From the NCBI GenBank assembly GCA_934561725.1, contig CAKTGW010000101.1, forward strand, positions 1 to 5,146: a stretch of DNA of 5,146 bases, given 5' to 3'. The number at the start of each line of letters is the position of its first letter. The first letter of the stretch is position 1. This document shows positions 1-5,146 of the stretch, piece after piece. Source of the DNA: an uncultured Oscillospiraceae bacterium. Lineage in GTDB: Bacteria > Bacillota > Clostridia > Oscillospirales > Oscillospiraceae. The notes beneath the pieces were generated by a model, which saw nothing but the letters and a program-made list of their open reading frames with translations, was not told the origin of the DNA and searched no databases. Position numbers and translations under genes: made by a program.

Positions 1-34
1 GGTCATATTTTGGCTTGCTCAAAAGGCTCTGAAA

Positions 35-39
35 AGGAG
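35..39 (+). promoter_or_regulatory. Shine-Dalgarno site of RNase J, decides start at 46
   Basis: AGGAG lies 6 nt before the ATG at 46. This favours that ATG over the in-frame TTG at 10, which has no recognisable ribosome binding site in the few bases visible before it. Confidence 0.85.
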
Positions 40-45
40 TATAAA

Positions 46-1704
46 ATGGCAAATAAACTTAAAATTATTCCCCTTGGCGGTCTGAATGAGATCGGCAAGA
101 ACCTGACTGTGTATGAGTATGGAAAGGATATCCTCATTGTTGATGTAGGCATGGGCTTCCCGGACGAGGATATGTACGGCATTGATGTGGTCATACCCAA
201 CGTCAGCTATCTGGTGCAGAATAAAAAGCGCATCCGCGGTATTGTGCTGACGCACGGCCATGAGGATCATATTGGCGCGCTGCCCTATGTGCTGCGCGAG
301 ATCAACGCCCCAATCTATGCCACCAAGCTGACGGCGGGGCTGGTCGAGTTGAAGCTGGCCGAGCATAATCTGCTGGATAAGACAAAAATCATCACGCTTG
401 AAGCGGGGGAGAGCTTCCATGCCGGCTGCTTTGAGGTGGAGTTTATCCATGTGAACCACTCCATTCCAGATGCTGTGGCCCTCTGCATCACCACGCCTAT
501 CGGCAAGGTGGTGCACACCGGCGACTTTAAAATTGATGTGACGCCCATACAGGGAGAGATGACGGATCTTGCCCGGCTGGGCACGCTGGGACGCGAGGGC
601 GTGCTGTTGATGCTGTGTGATTCCACCAATGTGGAGAAGCCCGGCTACTCAGATTCTGAACGCAAGGTCGGTGAGAGCTTCGACCAGTTTTTCAAGGGCT
701 GCGATAAGCGCATTATTGTTACGACCTTTGCTTCCAATGTCCACAGACTCCAGCAGATCATCAATGCTGCGCACAAATATCGCCGCAAAGTGGGCATTAC
801 GGGAAGGAGCATGGAAAATGTCATGCGTGTAGCCCAGGAGCTGGGCTATATCACGGTGCCGGACGGTGTGATCGTGGATATGAATAAGATCAACGGTCTG
901 CCGAAAAACAAGGTGGTCATTATTACTACCGGCAGCCAGGGTGAAAACATGTCCGCGCTTTACCGCATGGCCTTTAACGGCCACAGACAGGTCGAGATTG
1001 GCGCAGGGGACAGAGTGATCATCTCTGCTTATGCTATACCGGGCAATGAGCGCACCATCACCAAGGTCATCGATGAGCTCTTCTCCAAGGGGGCTGAGGT
1101 CATTTATGAGCGGATGAGTGAGCTGCATGTCTCCGGCCATGCCTGCCAGGAGGAGCTGAAGATGATGCACGCGCTGGTGAAGCCGAAGTTCTTTATACCT
1201 GTGCACGGTGAGCACCGTCACCTCTGCAAGCATATGGCTCTGGCACGGAGCATGGGCATGGAGGCACAGAACATTGTGATCGGTGAAAACGGACGGGTCA
1301 TTGAAGTTACTCAGAAGCGGATCAAGCTGGGCGGCGGCGTGACCTCCGGCAAGGTCTTTGTGGACGGCATGGGCGTAGGAGACGTGGGAACAGTTGTCCT
1401 GCGTGACCGCCAGCTGCTGGCACAGGACGGTATGATCGTGGTTGTGATGACGCTCTCTGCCGAGGATAACAGTCTGATCTCCGGGCCGGATATCATCAGC
1501 CGCGGATTTGTCTATGTAAAGGAATCTGACGGATTGATGGAAGAGATGCGCCGTGTAACACTGGAGAGTCTGGATAGCTGCCAGGCTCAGAAGATCACGG
1601 ATTGGGCCAGCATCAAGTCCAGAGTCAAATCCAATCTGAGCGGCTATCTGTATAAGACCACCAAGCGCAGCCCCATGATCATCCCTGTTATCACTGAGGT
1701 CTGA
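46..1704 (+). CDS. rnjA: Ribonuclease J (J1-like), metallo-beta-lactamase/beta-CASP nuclease
   Basis: Encodes a 552-residue RNase J, the cytosolic 5'-to-3' exonuclease and endonuclease that matures and degrades RNA in Firmicutes. The length is close to B. subtilis RNase J1 (about 555). The metallo-beta-lactamase motif HGHEDH is at residues 70-75, and further predicted zinc ligands are H138 (in HVNHSIPD) and D160 (in HTGDF). The beta-CASP part carries the HVSGH motif at 361-365 and VHGEH with H387. The C-terminal part has the family stretch SGPDIISRGFVYVKESDG. All catalytic positions are intact, so this resembles J1 rather than the degenerate J2. The ATG at 46 is chosen because AGGAG at 35-39 lies 6 nt upstream and the protein then begins MANKLKIIPLGGLNEIGKN as in the family. 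The frame is open to base 1, but the added residues look unlike the family. It is the first visible gene of a three-gene unit; its promoter lies outside the window. Confidence 0.97.
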   Translation: MANKLKIIPLGGLNEIGKNLTVYEYGKDILIVDVGMGFPDEDMYGIDVVIPNVSYLVQNKKRIRGIVLTHGHEDHIGALPYVLREINAPIYATKLTAGLVELKLAEHNLLDKTKIITLEAGESFHAGCFEVEFIHVNHSIPDAVALCITTPIGKVVHTGDFKIDVTPIQGEMTDLARLGTLGREGVLLMLCDSTNVEKPGYSDSERKVGESFDQFFKGCDKRIIVTTFASNVHRLQQIINAAHKYRRKVGITGRSMENVMRVAQELGYITVPDGVIVDMNKINGLPKNKVVIITTGSQGENMSALYRMAFNGHRQVEIGAGDRVIISAYAIPGNERTITKVIDELFSKGAEVIYERMSELHVSGHACQEELKMMHALVKPKFFIPVHGEHRHLCKHMALARSMGMEAQNIVIGENGRVIEVTQKRIKLGGGVTSGKVFVDGMGVGDVGTVVLRDRQLLAQDGMIVVVMTLSAEDNSLISGPDIISRGFVYVKESDGLMEEMRRVTLESLDSCQAQKITDWASIKSRVKSNLSGYLYKTTKRSPMIIPVITEV

Positions 1705-1705
1705 T

Positions 1706-2647
1706 ATGTTCCCGCTGTTTGATGCACATTGCGATACGGCCCGTGCGGTCTATGCCCGTTACCGGCGGAAACAGGAGGGCTCACTGCGGAAAAATGATTG
1801 CCAGACAGATCTCAGCCGCGGGGCGGCATACAGCCTCCGCGGACAGGTCTATGCTTTGTGGCAGAATGCGGCTGGGTATACACCCGAGGAGCTTCAGGAC
1901 TGCTTCCGGGCCATGCTGGAGCAGTTTCGCCGTGAGGCGGAACTGAATCAGGATCTGCTGAGCCTTTGTACTTGCTATGCCGAGATCTGCACGGCGTTCA
2001 GAAATCGAAAGCAGGCGGCAGTGCTGTCCGTAGAGGGGGCGGAGCTGTTTGGCTGCTCCTGCGACGGACTGCATTACGCATGGAAAAACGGTGTGCGCAT
2101 TGTGCATCTCTGCTGGAATTATGATAATTTGCTCTGCGGTGCGGCTGCCGGTTCCGGTGCCGGACTTACAGAGCAGGGGAGAGACTTTGTCCGTCTCTGC
2201 GGAGAGCTGGGTGTGATCGTCGACCTGTCCCATGCCTCGGATCAAACTGCGTGGGATGTGCTGGAGCTGGCAGCGGCGCTGGTTATGGCCAGTCATTCCG
2301 ATTGCCGTGCGGTGACAGCTGTGCCGCGGAATTTGCCGGATGATCTCCTGCGGGCGATTCCGGAGGCCGGCGGTGTGGTCGGGCTGAATCTGTATCCGCC
2401 GTTTCTGGGCGGAACCGATCCGGCGCAGGTGATTGCCCATGCTGCGCATCTGGTTGAGCTCTGCGGGAGAAAGCACGTGTGCCTCGGCTGCGATTTTGAC
2501 GGCGTGGATGCACTGCCGGAGGGGATCACCGGCATAGAGAGCATGTCCCGACTGCGCCATATGCTGGCGGGGAACGGGGCTGACCATGCGCTGCTGGATG
2601 ATTTGTTCTTTAATAATCTGATGGATTTTTGGGAGAGAAGCCTGTGA
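1706..2647 (+). CDS. Peptidase family M19 dipeptidase (membrane/renal dipeptidase-like)
   Basis: Encodes a 313-residue zinc dipeptidase of the M19 family, which hydrolyses dipeptides, in some members those with a D-residue at the C-terminal side. The expected metal and substrate residues are present: H8 and D10 (FDAHCDT), bridging E110 (SVEGAE), H176 (VDLSH), H197 (ASHSDC), R208 (VPRN) and D263 (GCDFDG). They align in order with H20, D22, E125, H198, H219, R230 and D288 of human renal dipeptidase. No signal peptide or membrane segment is visible, so the enzyme is probably cytosolic, as in many bacterial members. The start is 1 nt after the RNase J stop, with GAGGT at 1696-1700 inside the RNase J coding end, so translation is likely coupled. 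It has 15 cysteines, a high number consistent with an anaerobe. Substrate is unknown; roles in peptide use or cell-wall dipeptide recycling are inference. Confidence 0.93.
   Translation: MFPLFDAHCDTARAVYARYRRKQEGSLRKNDCQTDLSRGAAYSLRGQVYALWQNAAGYTPEELQDCFRAMLEQFRREAELNQDLLSLCTCYAEICTAFRNRKQAAVLSVEGAELFGCSCDGLHYAWKNGVRIVHLCWNYDNLLCGAAAGSGAGLTEQGRDFVRLCGELGVIVDLSHASDQTAWDVLELAAALVMASHSDCRAVTAVPRNLPDDLLRAIPEAGGVVGLNLYPPFLGGTDPAQVIAHAAHLVELCGRKHVCLGCDFDGVDALPEGITGIESMSRLRHMLAGNGADHALLDDLFFNNLMDFWERSL
2632..2635 (+). promoter_or_regulatory. Shine-Dalgarno site supporting a GTG start at 2644
   Basis: GGAG lies 8 nt before GTG 2644, inside the end of the dipeptidase gene. It supports the GTG over the TTG at 2629, and the four-base GTGA overlap suggests translational coupling. 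Confidence 0.65.
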
Positions 2648-2976
2648 ATATCCAGATCTTTGGGAAAAATAAATGCTTTGATACAAAAAAAGCTGAGCGC
2701 TGGTTTAAAGAGCGCCGGATCAAATATCAGTATATTGATTTGAATCGCTATGGGATCAGCCGCGGGGAGCTGACCAGCGTGAAAAATGCCGTTGGGCTGG
2801 ATGCGCTGATCGATGAAAAGGCACGGGGCGTGGAAGCTCTTACTTACCTTGCCTATGCGGACGATAAATTTGAAGGACTGCTGGAGGAGCCTCTTTTCCT
2901 ACATACGCCGATCGTCCGCAACGGCAAGAAAGCAACGGTCGGCTATGCGCCGGAGGTCTGGGCGCAGTGGGAATAA
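2644..2976 (+). CDS. ArsC/Spx-like thioredoxin-fold protein (arsenate reductase family, function uncertain)
   Basis: Encodes a 110-residue protein of the ArsC/Spx family. The N-terminus (MNIQIFGKNKCFDTKKAERW) matches the family's first strand, active-site loop and helix, and the C-terminus has the characteristic TPIVRNGKKATVGYAPEVW. The active-site loop is C11-F-D-T14, so it has neither the CxxC of redox-sensing Spx nor a resolving cysteine; C11 is the only cysteine in the protein. The RPI arginine, conserved in ArsC (R94 in E. coli) and in Spx, is replaced by T in HTPIV. True arsenate reductase activity is therefore doubtful; a thiol-dependent or regulatory role is possible but unproven. The GTG start at 2644 overlaps the dipeptidase stop (GTGA, 4 nt) and has GGAG at 2632-2635, 8 nt upstream. 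A TTG at 2629 lies before that site and is less likely. Last gene of the RNase J unit. Confidence 0.88.
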   Translation: MNIQIFGKNKCFDTKKAERWFKERRIKYQYIDLNRYGISRGELTSVKNAVGLDALIDEKARGVEALTYLAYADDKFEGLLEEPLFLHTPIVRNGKKATVGYAPEVWAQWE

Positions 2977-2992
2977 TATCAAACATAAAATA

Positions 2993-3027
2993 AAAGGCGC
3001 CGCATGTTTTAAACATGCGGCGCCTTT
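2993..3027. terminator. Bidirectional intrinsic terminator between convergent genes
   Basis: A perfect inverted repeat: AAAGGCGCCGCATGTTT (2993-3009), one T, then AAACATGCGGCGCCTTT (3011-3027). In RNA the central A/T bases would open into a small loop over a GC-rich stem. It starts 16 nt after the stop of the ArsC-like gene (+) and lies 12 nt past the stop of the DUF3048 gene (-). Read on the minus strand it is followed by TTTTATTTTATGTTT, a good U-rich tail. On the plus strand the tail (CTTTGTGT) is weaker. It therefore probably ends transcription both ways, more efficiently for the minus-strand gene. Confidence 0.9.
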
Positions 3028-3039
3028 GTGTACAGGGGA

Positions 3040-4119
3040 TTATTCGGCTTCCAGTGTGTAATTTCCAGTGGGGACTACGCCCACATAGGTCTTTCCGATG
3101 CCGAGAGTCAGGTCGCTGCCGTCAGCCAGCGTGTAGTAGAACTGCTGGCCAAGACCGTCGCGGTGCCAGGTGATCGGGACATATTTGCCGCCGCAGAAGA
3201 AGTAGCCTGCGCCTTCACCGACCAGATTCACTTCCAAACGGCCGTAATTATCCAATGTACGGGTAGGAGCTTCCAGAATCAGCAGATTGGCAAAGGAGAC
3301 GGCCTCGCCGGTGTCACCGTCGGCATAGGTGCTGCCGTACTGAGACATGGTGTAGGCGCCCTTTGCGCTGTCATATGTAAATTTACTTTCTTTCCAGGAA
3401 CCAAAAACCAGACGGATGCTTTCGCCCTCTTTTCCATCTGCGGGAGCTGCATTTTCAGAGAAATGCAGACCAAAATCATAGGGGGTATCGCTGGTCAGGC
3501 TGATACCGCGTTCCTTAGCGTAGGCAATCACGCTCTCGGAGCTGATGAAAAGGCTGTGCTCCAGACCGTTTGCGATGCGGGACTGGTCGCGGTAGTAATA
3601 GGAGCCGGCATTGGCACCGCGCACACCGTCCAGATTGTCGGCACCCTTGGTCTTTACATCGGAGTATGCCTGGTCGCTGCCGCCGGCATGAACGATCACC
3701 GCGCCGTAGCTGAGTCCGACTTCCAGATAGTACGGCCGCAGAGAACGCATGGTGCCATAGCGCTCAGCGCCGGTGTGGTCAGTGACGATCATCATCATGC
3801 GGGTCAGGCCGCCTTCAGCAAGGATCTCATAGATCCAGTCGGCACTGCCGATGCCGCATTGCGGCTGGGCGAGCTGGTGATTGTTGATCATAATAGCAAG
3901 CGGGCGGTCCGTAAGTGGAGCTTCAATGGGCTCGCCGGTGAGCGGATGGCGAATGGGCTCGGGTGTGGCCTCCGAAGCTGCGGTCGGCGTGGGTTCGGGA
4001 GAAGCGGAGACAACAGGCGTTGTATCGGGAGACGCGTCGGGGCTTTCCTCGGGACTGCGCTGTGTGCAGCCGGGGAGCAGCATGGCGAGCGCCAGAATCA
4101 GCGGGATCAGTTTTTTCAT
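3040..4119 (-). CDS. DUF3048 domain-containing lipoprotein (YerB-like)
   Basis: Encodes a 359-residue predicted lipoprotein of the DUF3048 family, whose B. subtilis relative is YerB; its molecular function is not established. Residues 1-18 form a lipoprotein signal peptide: MKK, a hydrophobic core, then LLPGC with the lipidated cysteine at 18. Residues 19-57 are a Pro/Ser/Thr/Glu-rich low-complexity linker (SPDASPDTTP, SPEPTPT). The N-terminal DUF3048 domain follows at about 58-200: HPLTGEPIE, RPLAIMINNH, the PQCGIGSADWIYEILAEGG stretch, MRSLRPYY, VHAGGS. The C-terminal domain is about 235-350, with LEVNLVGEGAGYFFCGGKY and GKTYVGVVPTG. The mature protein should sit on the outer face of the membrane after Sec export. 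The ATG at 4119 is preceded by GTGAGGT (complement of 4129-4135) at about 9 nt. It is transcribed alone from its own promoter and ends at a strong hairpin. A 415-codon plus-strand frame runs over it but is a shadow. Confidence 0.93.
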   Translation of the reverse strand: MKKLIPLILALAMLLPGCTQRSPEESPDASPDTTPVVSASPEPTPTAASEATPEPIRHPLTGEPIEAPLTDRPLAIMINNHQLAQPQCGIGSADWIYEILAEGGLTRMMMIVTDHTGAERYGTMRSLRPYYLEVGLSYGAVIVHAGGSDQAYSDVKTKGADNLDGVRGANAGSYYYRDQSRIANGLEHSLFISSESVIAYAKERGISLTSDTPYDFGLHFSENAAPADGKEGESIRLVFGSWKESKFTYDSAKGAYTMSQYGSTYADGDTGEAVSFANLLILEAPTRTLDNYGRLEVNLVGEGAGYFFCGGKYVPITWHRDGLGQQFYYTLADGSDLTLGIGKTYVGVVPTGNYTLEAE

Positions 4120-4157
4120 GAATGCGTTACCTCACAAAATGTCGGAATTTGTAATTC

Positions 4158-4186
4158 ATTGTACTATGTATTCATCCTATTGTCAA
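4158..4186 (-). promoter_or_regulatory. Sigma-A-type promoter of the DUF3048 lipoprotein gene
   Basis: On the minus strand a perfect -35 TTGACA (complement of 4181-4186) is separated by exactly 17 nt from TACAAT (complement of 4158-4163), a 5/6 match to the -10 consensus. Transcription would start near 4151, giving a leader of about 30 nt that contains the GTGAGGT ribosome binding site. Confidence 0.85.
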
Positions 4187-4208
4187 ACGGAGAGATTCGT
4201 GGTAATAT
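4180..4208 (+). promoter_or_regulatory. Probable sigma-A promoter of the YwlG-like gene, overlapping the divergent promoter
   Basis: On the plus strand TTGTCA (4180-4185, 5/6 match to the -35 consensus) lies 17 nt before TAATAT (4203-4208, 4/6 match to the -10). TG at 4200-4201 gives an extended -10 (TGGTAATAT). Transcription would begin near 4215, at the edge of the AGGAG ribosome binding site, so the leader would be very short. TATAAA at 4206-4211 is an alternative -10, but its 20-nt spacing is poor. Weaker than the opposing promoter. Confidence 0.55.
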
Positions 4209-4214
4209 AAAAAC

Positions 4215-4219
4215 AGGAG
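4215..4219 (+). promoter_or_regulatory. Shine-Dalgarno site of the YwlG-like gene, decides start at 4229
   Basis: AGGAG is 9 nt before ATG 4229. It directly abuts the in-frame ATG at 4220, which is therefore too close to be used, so the protein starts MSNSTITRQ rather than three residues earlier. Confidence 0.8.
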
Positions 4220-4228
4220 ATGATATTT

Positions 4229-4774
4229 ATGTCAAATTCGACGATAACCCGTCAGGCCGAGTCTGCTATGCGTGAGCTTTTGGCTGTGTCACAGCTGAAA
4301 AAAGGCGATTTGGTCGTAGTCGGCTGCTCATCCAGCGAGATCGTGGGTGAAAAGATCGGAAAGGGCAGCAGTCCGGAGGCGGCACAGGCTGTGGTGGACG
4401 GCATCATGCCTGTACTGGAGGAGAACGGTCTGCTTCTGGCCGCACAGTGCTGTGAGCATTTGAACCGCGCACTGATCGTGGAGCGGGCGACCGCAGAAAA
4501 ATTTGGCTATGAAATCGTTTGTGTCAAGCCGCAGCCCAAGGCCGGCGGCTCCTTTGCCACAGCGGTATATAACAGAATGAGCGATCCTGTAGCCGTGGAG
4601 TTCATCAAGGCCAGCGCGGGATTGGATATCGGCGGTACGCTGATCGGTATGCATTTGCGCCATGTGGCGGTTCCTCTGCGTCTGGAAACAAAAAAGATCG
4701 GTGAGGCCACTGTACAGGCTGCACGGACGCGTCCTAAGCTGATCGGCGGCGAGCGTGCGGTCTATCCGGACTGA
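4229..4774 (+). CDS. TIGR01440 / UPF0340 (DUF436) family protein, YwlG-like
   Basis: Encodes a 181-residue protein of the TIGR01440/UPF0340 family, represented by B. subtilis YwlG; biochemical function unknown. Family marks visible are VVGCSSSEIVGEKIGKGSS (31-48), QCCEHLNRALIVE (73-85), the GGSFATAVYNRMSDPVAVE region (106-124), DIGGTLIGMHLRHVAVP (133-149) and the C-terminal ARTRPKLIGGERAVYPD (165-181). The length is that of the family. No signal peptide or membrane helix is visible, so it should be cytosolic. The paired C74-C75 next to E76 and H77 could bind a metal or take part in chemistry, but this is inference. The gene is divergent from the DUF3048 gene with a shared promoter region, and is separated from secG by 119 nt containing secG's own promoter, so it is probably transcribed alone or with weak readthrough. 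Confidence 0.92.
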   Translation: MSNSTITRQAESAMRELLAVSQLKKGDLVVVGCSSSEIVGEKIGKGSSPEAAQAVVDGIMPVLEENGLLLAAQCCEHLNRALIVERATAEKFGYEIVCVKPQPKAGGSFATAVYNRMSDPVAVEFIKASAGLDIGGTLIGMHLRHVAVPLRLETKKIGEATVQAARTRPKLIGGERAVYPD

Positions 4775-4790
4775 GTCTTGTGGAGGCAAT

Positions 4791-4811
4791 CAATATTTTT
4801 TCAAAATATTG
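4791..4811. repeat. AT-rich 9-bp inverted repeat between the YwlG-like gene and secG
   Basis: CAATATTTT (4791-4799) and AAAATATTG (4803-4811) are perfect inverted copies around TTC. The repeat lies 16 nt after the YwlG-like stop and ends 11 nt before the secG -35 box. It has few G-C pairs and no T-run after the hairpin, so it is a poor intrinsic terminator. It might be a weak terminator, an operator, or an AT-rich UP-like element for the secG promoter. The repeat is seen; its function is not known. Confidence 0.5.
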
Positions 4812-4822
4812 TGAAATAGCAC

Positions 4823-4851
4823 TTGAAAATGGTTGTCCCCTATGATAAAAT
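4823..4851 (+). promoter_or_regulatory. Sigma-A-type promoter of secG with extended -10
   Basis: TTGAAA (4823-4828, 5/6 match) is followed after exactly 17 nt by TAAAAT (4846-4851, 5/6 match). TG at 4843-4844 forms an extended -10 (TGATAAAAT). Transcription would start near 4858, giving a leader of about 36 nt with the AAAGGA ribosome binding site at 4879-4884. Confidence 0.8.
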
Positions 4852-4893
4852 AACATGCACGCTATGTGAACTATGCTGAAAGGATTGAAATAA

Positions 4894-5115
4894 ATGCTTA
4901 TTGCTCTCACGATTGTTCAGGTTATCGCTGCGCTGTTCCTTATCTGTGTTGTTCTTCTCCAGTCCGGAAAGAGCGCCGGCCTCTCCGGTGTTATTGCAGG
5001 CGGAGCCGATACCTTCCTCTCCAAATCCAAGGGTTTGGATGATAAGCTGGCTAAGATGACCAAGTGGGTTGCACTGGTTTTTGTTCTGCTGACTCTGGCT
5101 CTTAACCTTCTTTAA
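4894..5115 (+). CDS. secG: Preprotein translocase subunit SecG
   Basis: Encodes a 73-residue SecG, the small accessory subunit of the SecYEG protein-export channel in the cytoplasmic membrane. It has the expected topology: a first membrane helix at about residues 2-22, the conserved cytosolic loop beginning LLQSGKSAGLSG (21-32) and continuing VIAGGADTFLSK, and a second membrane helix at about 57-73. Its length is normal for Firmicute SecG. The ATG at 4894 follows AAAGGA (4879-4884) by 9 nt. It has its own upstream promoter. In many Firmicutes secG is followed by rnr (RNase R) and smpB; no gene start is visible in the remaining 31 bases, and a possible terminator begins there, so it may be monocistronic here. 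Confidence 0.96.
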   Translation: MLIALTIVQVIAALFLICVVLLQSGKSAGLSGVIAGGADTFLSKSKGLDDKLAKMTKWVALVFVLLTLALNLL

Positions 5116-5130
5116 TGATGCAGCTGCAAG

Positions 5131-5146
5131 ATCCGCTCTCCTGAGC
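5131..5146 (+). terminator. Possible terminator hairpin after secG, cut by the window edge
   Basis: GCTC (5135-5138), TCCT loop, GAGC (5143-5146) forms the top of a hairpin. The left arm may extend back through ATCC (5131-5134), but the matching right arm and any T-run lie beyond the window. It starts 15 nt after the secG stop, a typical place for a terminator. Only four base pairs can be seen. Confidence 0.3.

Noticed and set aside
10..45. N-terminal extension of RNase J from TTG at 10, or from farther upstream since the frame is open to base 1
   Set aside because: The strong AGGAG at 35-39 fits the ATG at 46, and the residues before it do not resemble the start of the RNase J family. Sequence upstream of the window would settle it.
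649..1233. 194-codon minus-strand open frame inside the RNase J gene
   Set aside because: It lies entirely antisense to conserved RNase J sequence, with no family resemblance and no separate regulatory signals.
1781..2686. 301-codon minus-strand open frame opposite the M19 dipeptidase
   Set aside because: The plus-strand gene has every catalytic residue of M19. The antisense translation is rich in Gln, Arg, His and Ile without recognisable domains, as expected for a shadow of GC-rich coding DNA.
3028..4275. 415-codon plus-strand open frame covering the whole DUF3048 gene and entering the YwlG-like gene
   Set aside because: It is antisense to a clear DUF3048 lipoprotein with its own promoter, ribosome binding site and terminator. 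The frame begins just past the terminator hairpin without a ribosome binding site, and its translation resembles no family I know. It runs 47 nt into the start of the YwlG-like gene.
4811..4828. TTGTGAAATAGCACTTGA as a possible Rex-type redox repressor site over the secG promoter
   Set aside because: Only the left half (TTGTGAA) matches the usual palindrome TTGTGAA-N4-TTCACAA; the right half does not.
5115..5144. ATG at 5115 overlapping the secG stop, as the start of a following gene
   Set aside because: The frame reaches a TGA at 5142-5144 after nine codons, there is no ribosome binding site, and a possible terminator hairpin lies within it.

Overview
This window looks like an ordinary stretch of chromosome from a low-oxygen Firmicute, most likely a Clostridia member of the Oscillospiraceae/Ruminococcaceae type. 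This rests on a bacterial RNase J with an intact active site, a DUF3048 (YerB-like) lipoprotein, a TIGR01440/YwlG-type protein, a short two-helix SecG, strong AGGAG-type ribosome binding sites, sigma-A-like promoters, moderately GC-rich coding DNA and a cysteine-rich cytosolic peptidase. The taxonomic call is inference; no rRNA or marker long enough to settle it is present.

Layout. Bases 46-2976 (+) hold a tight three-gene unit: RNase J, an M19 (membrane/renal dipeptidase family) peptidase beginning 1 nt after the RNase J stop, and a small ArsC/Spx-like thioredoxin-fold protein whose GTG start overlaps the peptidase stop by 4 nt. A 17-bp perfect inverted repeat at 2993-3027 follows and serves as terminator for this unit and for the convergent gene. 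Bases 3040-4119 (-) encode a DUF3048 lipoprotein. The 109-nt gap between its start and the next gene carries two back-to-back sigma-A-type promoters whose -35 boxes overlap on opposite strands. Bases 4229-4774 (+) encode the TIGR01440/YwlG (UPF0340) protein. A 119-nt gap follows with an AT-rich 9-bp inverted repeat and a good promoter, then secG (4894-5115, +). The last 12 bases look like the first part of a terminator hairpin cut by the window edge.

How the genes relate. RNase J (RNA processing and decay) and SecG (protein export channel) are housekeeping functions. The dipeptidase and the ArsC-like protein are probably co-transcribed with RNase J, but no pathway link is visible. The DUF3048 protein should be anchored on the outer face of the membrane and would use the Sec route. 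Every gene is intact. No mobile element, CRISPR array, tRNA, rRNA or phage remnant was seen, and no gene-free stretch exceeds 300 bases. I found no new biological system. The points most worth checking are the overlapping divergent promoters, the ArsC-like protein that lacks the usual catalytic residues, and the inverted repeat in front of the secG promoter.
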